A stretch of DNA of 64,000 bases, taken from positions 3,348,001 through 3,412,000 of the forward strand of contig NZ_CP138953.1 in assembly GCF_047126315.1 (NCBI RefSeq). The letters are read 5' to 3'. Source of the stretch: Shimia sp022448905 (GTDB taxonomy: Bacteria > Pseudomonadota > Alphaproteobacteria > Rhodobacterales > Rhodobacteraceae). This document shows positions 60,912 through 64,000 of this stretch, piece after piece; position 1 is the first letter of the stretch; each line of letters begins with the position of its first letter. A program made the position numbers and the translations under genes. Below the pieces are notes generated by a model, which did not search any database, was not told where the DNA came from, and saw nothing but the letters and a program-made list of their open reading frames with translations.

Positions 60912-62341
60912 CAAAGCCCTTTTGCACGGTAGCTGGACGCCACCTTGTCAATCGACACGAGGTAGGCCGCTGTGCGCAAATCCTCTACATCGGCACGGTC
61001 GTGCCACACATCTCGCATAGATTGATACGCAATGCGCATGGTATCATCAAGACCAGAGCGCACGAGCTCCAGCTCTCCGGCACCGCGCAGGTACTTCTGT
61101 TTGAAACTGTCAGTCAGACTGTACTGGGTGCCCAGCGCGGCGCTGATCTTCTCTAGTTCATCCACCACCAACTGGTGACGGCTTTCTTCCTGACGCCGCT
61201 GCATCCGTCCAAAGCGGATGTGGCTGAGGTTTTTGACCCACTCGAAGTAGGACACGGTCACACCGCCGGCGTTGGCATACATATCCGGAATGATCACAGT
61301 GCCTTTCTTGCGCAGGATCTCATCTGCACCAGCCGTGACAGGACCGTTTGCAGCCTCAATGATCAACGGTGCCTGAATGCGCGCGGCGTTCTCCATGTTG
61401 ATCACCCCTTCCAGCGCCGCTGGAATGAGGATGTCACAGGCTTCTTCCAGTATCTTGCCGCCTTCGCGGGTATAGGTCGCATCCGGATAACCAGACACAC
61501 CACCGTGTTTGGCCAGCCACTGCTGCACCGCGTCGACATCGATGCCATCCTCATTGAAGAGCGCTCCATCACGTTCGATGATGCCAACAACCTTACAGCC
61601 GTCTTCATCCGACAAGAACTTTGCAGCGTGGTAGCCCACGTTTCCCAAACCCTGCACAATCACACGTTTGCCATCCAGCGTGCCATCAAGGCCCGCCTTC
61701 TCCACATCGCGCGCGTCGCGGAAGAACTCCTGCAGCGCATATTGCACGCCACGCCCGGTCGCTTCGACACGTCCAGAGATACCACCGGAGTTCAGCGGCT
61801 TGCCGGTCACACACGCGCGCGCGTTGATATCCGTGGTGTTCATGCGGGCATATTGGTCCGCAATCCAGGCCATCTCACGCTCGCCGGTGCCCATGTCAGG
61901 CGCAGGCACGTTCTGGGACGGGTGGATCAGGTCACGCTTGGCAAGTTCATAGGCAAACCGACGGGTGATGCGCTCCAGCTCATGTTCATCATATTTGCGT
62001 GGATCAATGCAAAGGCCGCCTTTAGAGCCGCCAAACGGCGCTTCCACCAGCGCACATTTGTAGGTCATCAGTGCCGCCAGCGCCTCGACCTCGTTTTGGT
62101 TCACACTTGGGGCAAAGCGGATACCACCTTTCACAGGCTCCATGTGTTCTGAGTGAACCGAGCGATAACCGGTAAAGGTCTGGATCTGGCCGCGCAAACG
62201 AACACCAAAACGCACGGTGTAAGTCGCATTACACACCCGGATCTTCTCCTCCAATCCCGGGGGCAAGTCCATCAGCGCCACCGCGCGATTGAACATCAGG
62301 TCAACACTTTCCCGAAAACTCGGTTCCTTAATAGCGCTCAT
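60911..62341 (-). CDS. gdhA: Glutamate dehydrogenase (Glu/Leu/Phe/Val dehydrogenase family)
   Basis: 476 residues from ATG 62341 (GGAGGAA site); a longer frame to 62368 lacks a site. The substrate/catalytic lysine region is EAPFGGSKGGLCIDP (about residue 105), and the NAD(P) motif is VIVQGLGNVGYHAAKFL (about residue 220). It converts glutamate to 2-oxoglutarate and ammonium. The cofactor preference cannot be read with confidence. The gene is about 300 bp from the TadG-like gene in a divergent arrangement. Confidence 0.94.
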   Translation of the reverse strand: MSAIKEPSFRESVDLMFNRAVALMDLPPGLEEKIRVCNATYTVRFGVRLRGQIQTFTGYRSVHSEHMEPVKGGIRFAPSVNQNEVEALAALMTYKCALVEAPFGGSKGGLCIDPRKYDEHELERITRRFAYELAKRDLIHPSQNVPAPDMGTGEREMAWIADQYARMNTTDINARACVTGKPLNSGGISGRVEATGRGVQYALQEFFRDARDVEKAGLDGTLDGKRVIVQGLGNVGYHAAKFLSDEDGCKVVGIIERDGALFNEDGIDVDAVQQWLAKHGGVSGYPDATYTREGGKILEEACDILIPAALEGVINMENAARIQAPLIIEAANGPVTAGADEILRKKGTVIIPDMYANAGGVTVSYFEWVKNLSHIRFGRMQRRQEESRHQLVVDELEKISAALGTQYSLTDSFKQKYLRGAGELELVRSGLDDTMRIAYQSMRDVWHDRADVEDLRTAAYLVSIDKVASSYRAKGL

Positions 62342-62669
62342 CAACTTTCCTCCAGACAAGCAACACACTGCGACTCACTGCCACACTTACCGACTTAAGT
62401 ATGAGTAAGGTCATAACGCCACCAAAGATAACAGATGAAAATGCGCAACACTCTGAGTTGCTGTCGTTGCCGCTACGGAAACAGAAGCCCCCCTACGCGC
62501 CAAACTGTCTCCAACCGACTGCAATAATTGACAAAAATCTTAATCTTTGCCTAACGAACTGCCAGCTTTTGCCCCAATTACGCCCCAATCCATTGAAATA
62601 AGATTTGCGACGCAGACCGTCTGGAGGCGGGGAGTCCCATGACGGGTGCGTCGCAGAGAGGTATGTAAA
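62342..62669. other. 328-bp divergent promoter region
   Basis: Serves gdhA (minus) and the TadG-like gene (plus). A TTGACA at 62528-62533 with a weak TAACGA 18 bp later is a possible plus-strand promoter. The short frame 62401-62601 lacks a ribosome site and is not called. Nothing else is supported. Confidence 0.4.
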
Positions 62670-64000
62670 ATGAAACAGTTTCAGGCACCGCACCGGCCAC
62701 CTGTAACGCCGCGGCCAAAAGCACTTTGGCGGCTCGGCGCGCACCGTTTCCGCAAGGAAGAAGACGGTGTCATGGTTGGCTTCAGCGTTTTTCTTATTAT
62801 TATGATGATCACGATCGGCGGCATCGGCGCTGATATCATGCTCGCGGAAATGCGCCGCACACAGCTCCAGCATACTTTGGACCGCGCCATTTTGGCTGCC
62901 GCAGATCTTGACCAGACCCGCCCAGCACAAGACGTTGTTGAAGACTACTTTGACAAAGCGGGGGTCGCTCATACGCTTAACGAGGTGACTGTATCACAAT
63001 CGATCAATCACCGGACTGTAAGTGCAACTGCAGAAATTGAGTCCAATCTGGTCTACAGCACAATTGGACGTGACTTCAAAACCCTGATCCCCTCAACCCC
63101 TGCCCCAACGATGGACACGGATTATGATGGCGAACCAGATCACATTGCAGGTGGCTATACCACCGCGGAAGTGACGGCTCTAGAAAACAGCCTGCCTGAA
63201 AGAACCAGTGTGACCATCGGCGCCAGCGGCACCGCCGAAGAGCGTATTGGCAACATCGAAATTTCATTGGTTCTCGACGTTTCCGGTTCGATGAACAACA
63301 ACAGCCGCTTGAGCAATCTGAAAGTGGCTGCCAAAGAGTTTGTCCAAACCATGGATGACACCACGGAAGACGACACCATGTCGATTTCCATTGTGCCTTA
63401 CGCGGCGCAGGTCGCCACACCGGACGAGTTGATGAACGCTCTGACGACCAACGGTGAAAACCCGCTGGCCAACTGTCTGAACTTCCATGCAGCGGACTAC
63501 AACGAAGCCTTCATCGATCCCTATCGCGAGTACGACCAAACCCTGCACGCCACCTGGAGCAGCAGCAGCTATGACCGCCGCCCCAGCAATGGCCATGTTG
63601 ACGTGAACGCTTACACGGATTGTCGCGCCGAGAGCTCTCGCGAGCTGACGCTCATTCAAAACGACACGGACGCGTTGAAGACCTACATTGACAACATGTT
63701 CGGCAGCGGCAACACCTCGATCGACACCGGCATGAAATGGGGCACCGCCCTTCTTGACCCTGCCTTCCAACCGGTTGTGTCCAGCATGATCGACAGCACT
63801 GCCAGCGACAGCGGTTCAATTTCCAATGTTTTTGAGGGACGCCCTTACGACTACGGCAGCAATGAGTCCCTCAAAATCGTAGTTCTGATGTCGGATGGCC
63901 AAAACACCCGTCAACACTATGTGAACGACAACTACCGCTTGGGCAACTCCAACGTCTGGTACAACGAGCAGGAAGATTTCTATTCCCTGTATCTCGGCCA
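62670..64000 (+). CDS. TadG-like pilus assembly protein with von Willebrand factor A domain, 3'-truncated
   Basis: Begins at ATG 62670; no stop before the window end, so at least 443 residues. The N-terminal HRFRKEEDGVMVGFSVFL and a hydrophobic segment (SVFLIIMMITIGGIGADIML) are the TadE/TadG membrane anchor with a prepilin-like glutamate. The vWA domain starts at VLDVSGSMNNNSRLSN, with the MIDAS D-x-S-x-S residues intact. Further motifs include GSGNTSIDTGMKWGTALL. It belongs to the Tad/Flp pilus or adhesion apparatus, working in the envelope. Confidence 0.9.
   Translation, partial: MKQFQAPHRPPVTPRPKALWRLGAHRFRKEEDGVMVGFSVFLIIMMITIGGIGADIMLAEMRRTQLQHTLDRAILAAADLDQTRPAQDVVEDYFDKAGVAHTLNEVTVSQSINHRTVSATAEIESNLVYSTIGRDFKTLIPSTPAPTMDTDYDGEPDHIAGGYTTAEVTALENSLPERTSVTIGASGTAEERIGNIEISLVLDVSGSMNNNSRLSNLKVAAKEFVQTMDDTTEDDTMSISIVPYAAQVATPDELMNALTTNGENPLANCLNFHAADYNEAFIDPYREYDQTLHATWSSSSYDRRPSNGHVDVNAYTDCRAESSRELTLIQNDTDALKTYIDNMFGSGNTSIDTGMKWGTALLDPAFQPVVSSMIDSTASDSGSISNVFEGRPYDYGSNESLKIVVLMSDGQNTRQHYVNDNYRLGNSNVWYNEQEDFYSLYLG

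Overview
The window looks like chromosome from a marine alphaproteobacterium of the Rhodobacteraceae (Roseobacter group). This rests on the protein families present (DUF4167, DUF6476-like, DUF6324-like and HlyU-type small proteins, MmcB, a sarcosine oxidase operon), the high G+C content, and a tRNA-His with the alphaproteobacterial U72/A73 acceptor end and no encoded G-1. No identity search was run, so the genus is open. I see no integrase, transposase, CRISPR array or prophage; most of it is ordinary chromosome with a few unusual operons.

Layout. 1-6.5 kb: the 3' end of an M3 oligopeptidase gene, a divergent NmrA-like reductase/HxlR regulator pair, two related small secreted proteins, a flavodoxin-like protein, a membrane dipeptidase and an A+T-rich membrane-protein gene. 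6.5-17.6 kb: housekeeping (iron-binding protein, mazG, M20 amidohydrolase, agmatinase, prfA-prmC, DUF4167, an oxidoreductase, rpoH, rluD). 17.6-27 kb: a three-gene, translationally coupled operon coding for a secreted FecR/LysM protein, a very large secreted protein with about 15 PKD domains, and a membrane adenylate cyclase. A signal-peptide-free trypsin-like protease gene lies divergently upstream. 29-34 kb: tRNA-His, an acetyltransferase, MmcB, a probable 6S-like RNA with its own promoter, an ATP-grasp protein, a cation efflux carrier and an ArsR/SRPBCC pair with twin operators.

34.5-46.7 kb: the riboflavin/nrdR/nusB genes (nrdR-ribD, ribE, ribBA-ribH-nusB, all on the minus strand) are split by plus-strand capsule genes (kpsS-like, an outer-membrane polysaccharide export lipoprotein, kpsC) and by a GST, a nonsense-broken dipeptidase gene and an ECF sigma factor. 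The GTP cyclohydrolase II half of RibBA has lost its zinc cysteines. 47-54 kb: a YjbQ-family protein, three tandem paralogous lipoproteins, then dnaG-rpoD with an HlyU-family gene only 3 nt behind rpoD. 53.6-59.2 kb: the heterotetrameric sarcosine oxidase operon soxB-(unknown secreted protein)-soxD-soxA-soxG, with a perfect inverted repeat upstream. 59.3-64 kb: an outer-membrane protein, glutamate dehydrogenase coupled to a GFA-like DUF6151 protein, and the 5' part of a TadG-like von Willebrand-factor pilus protein.

The strongest candidate for an undescribed system is the FecR/LysM - giant PKD - adenylate cyclase operon, which reads like a surface or envelope sensor wired to cAMP synthesis. 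Other notable items are the 6S-like RNA, the three tandem lipoproteins, the amber-interrupted divergent M19 dipeptidase, and a four-copy composite intergenic repeat (short GC hairpin plus a CCCCGGGATATTTGGGG-type box) found beside gene 3' ends.
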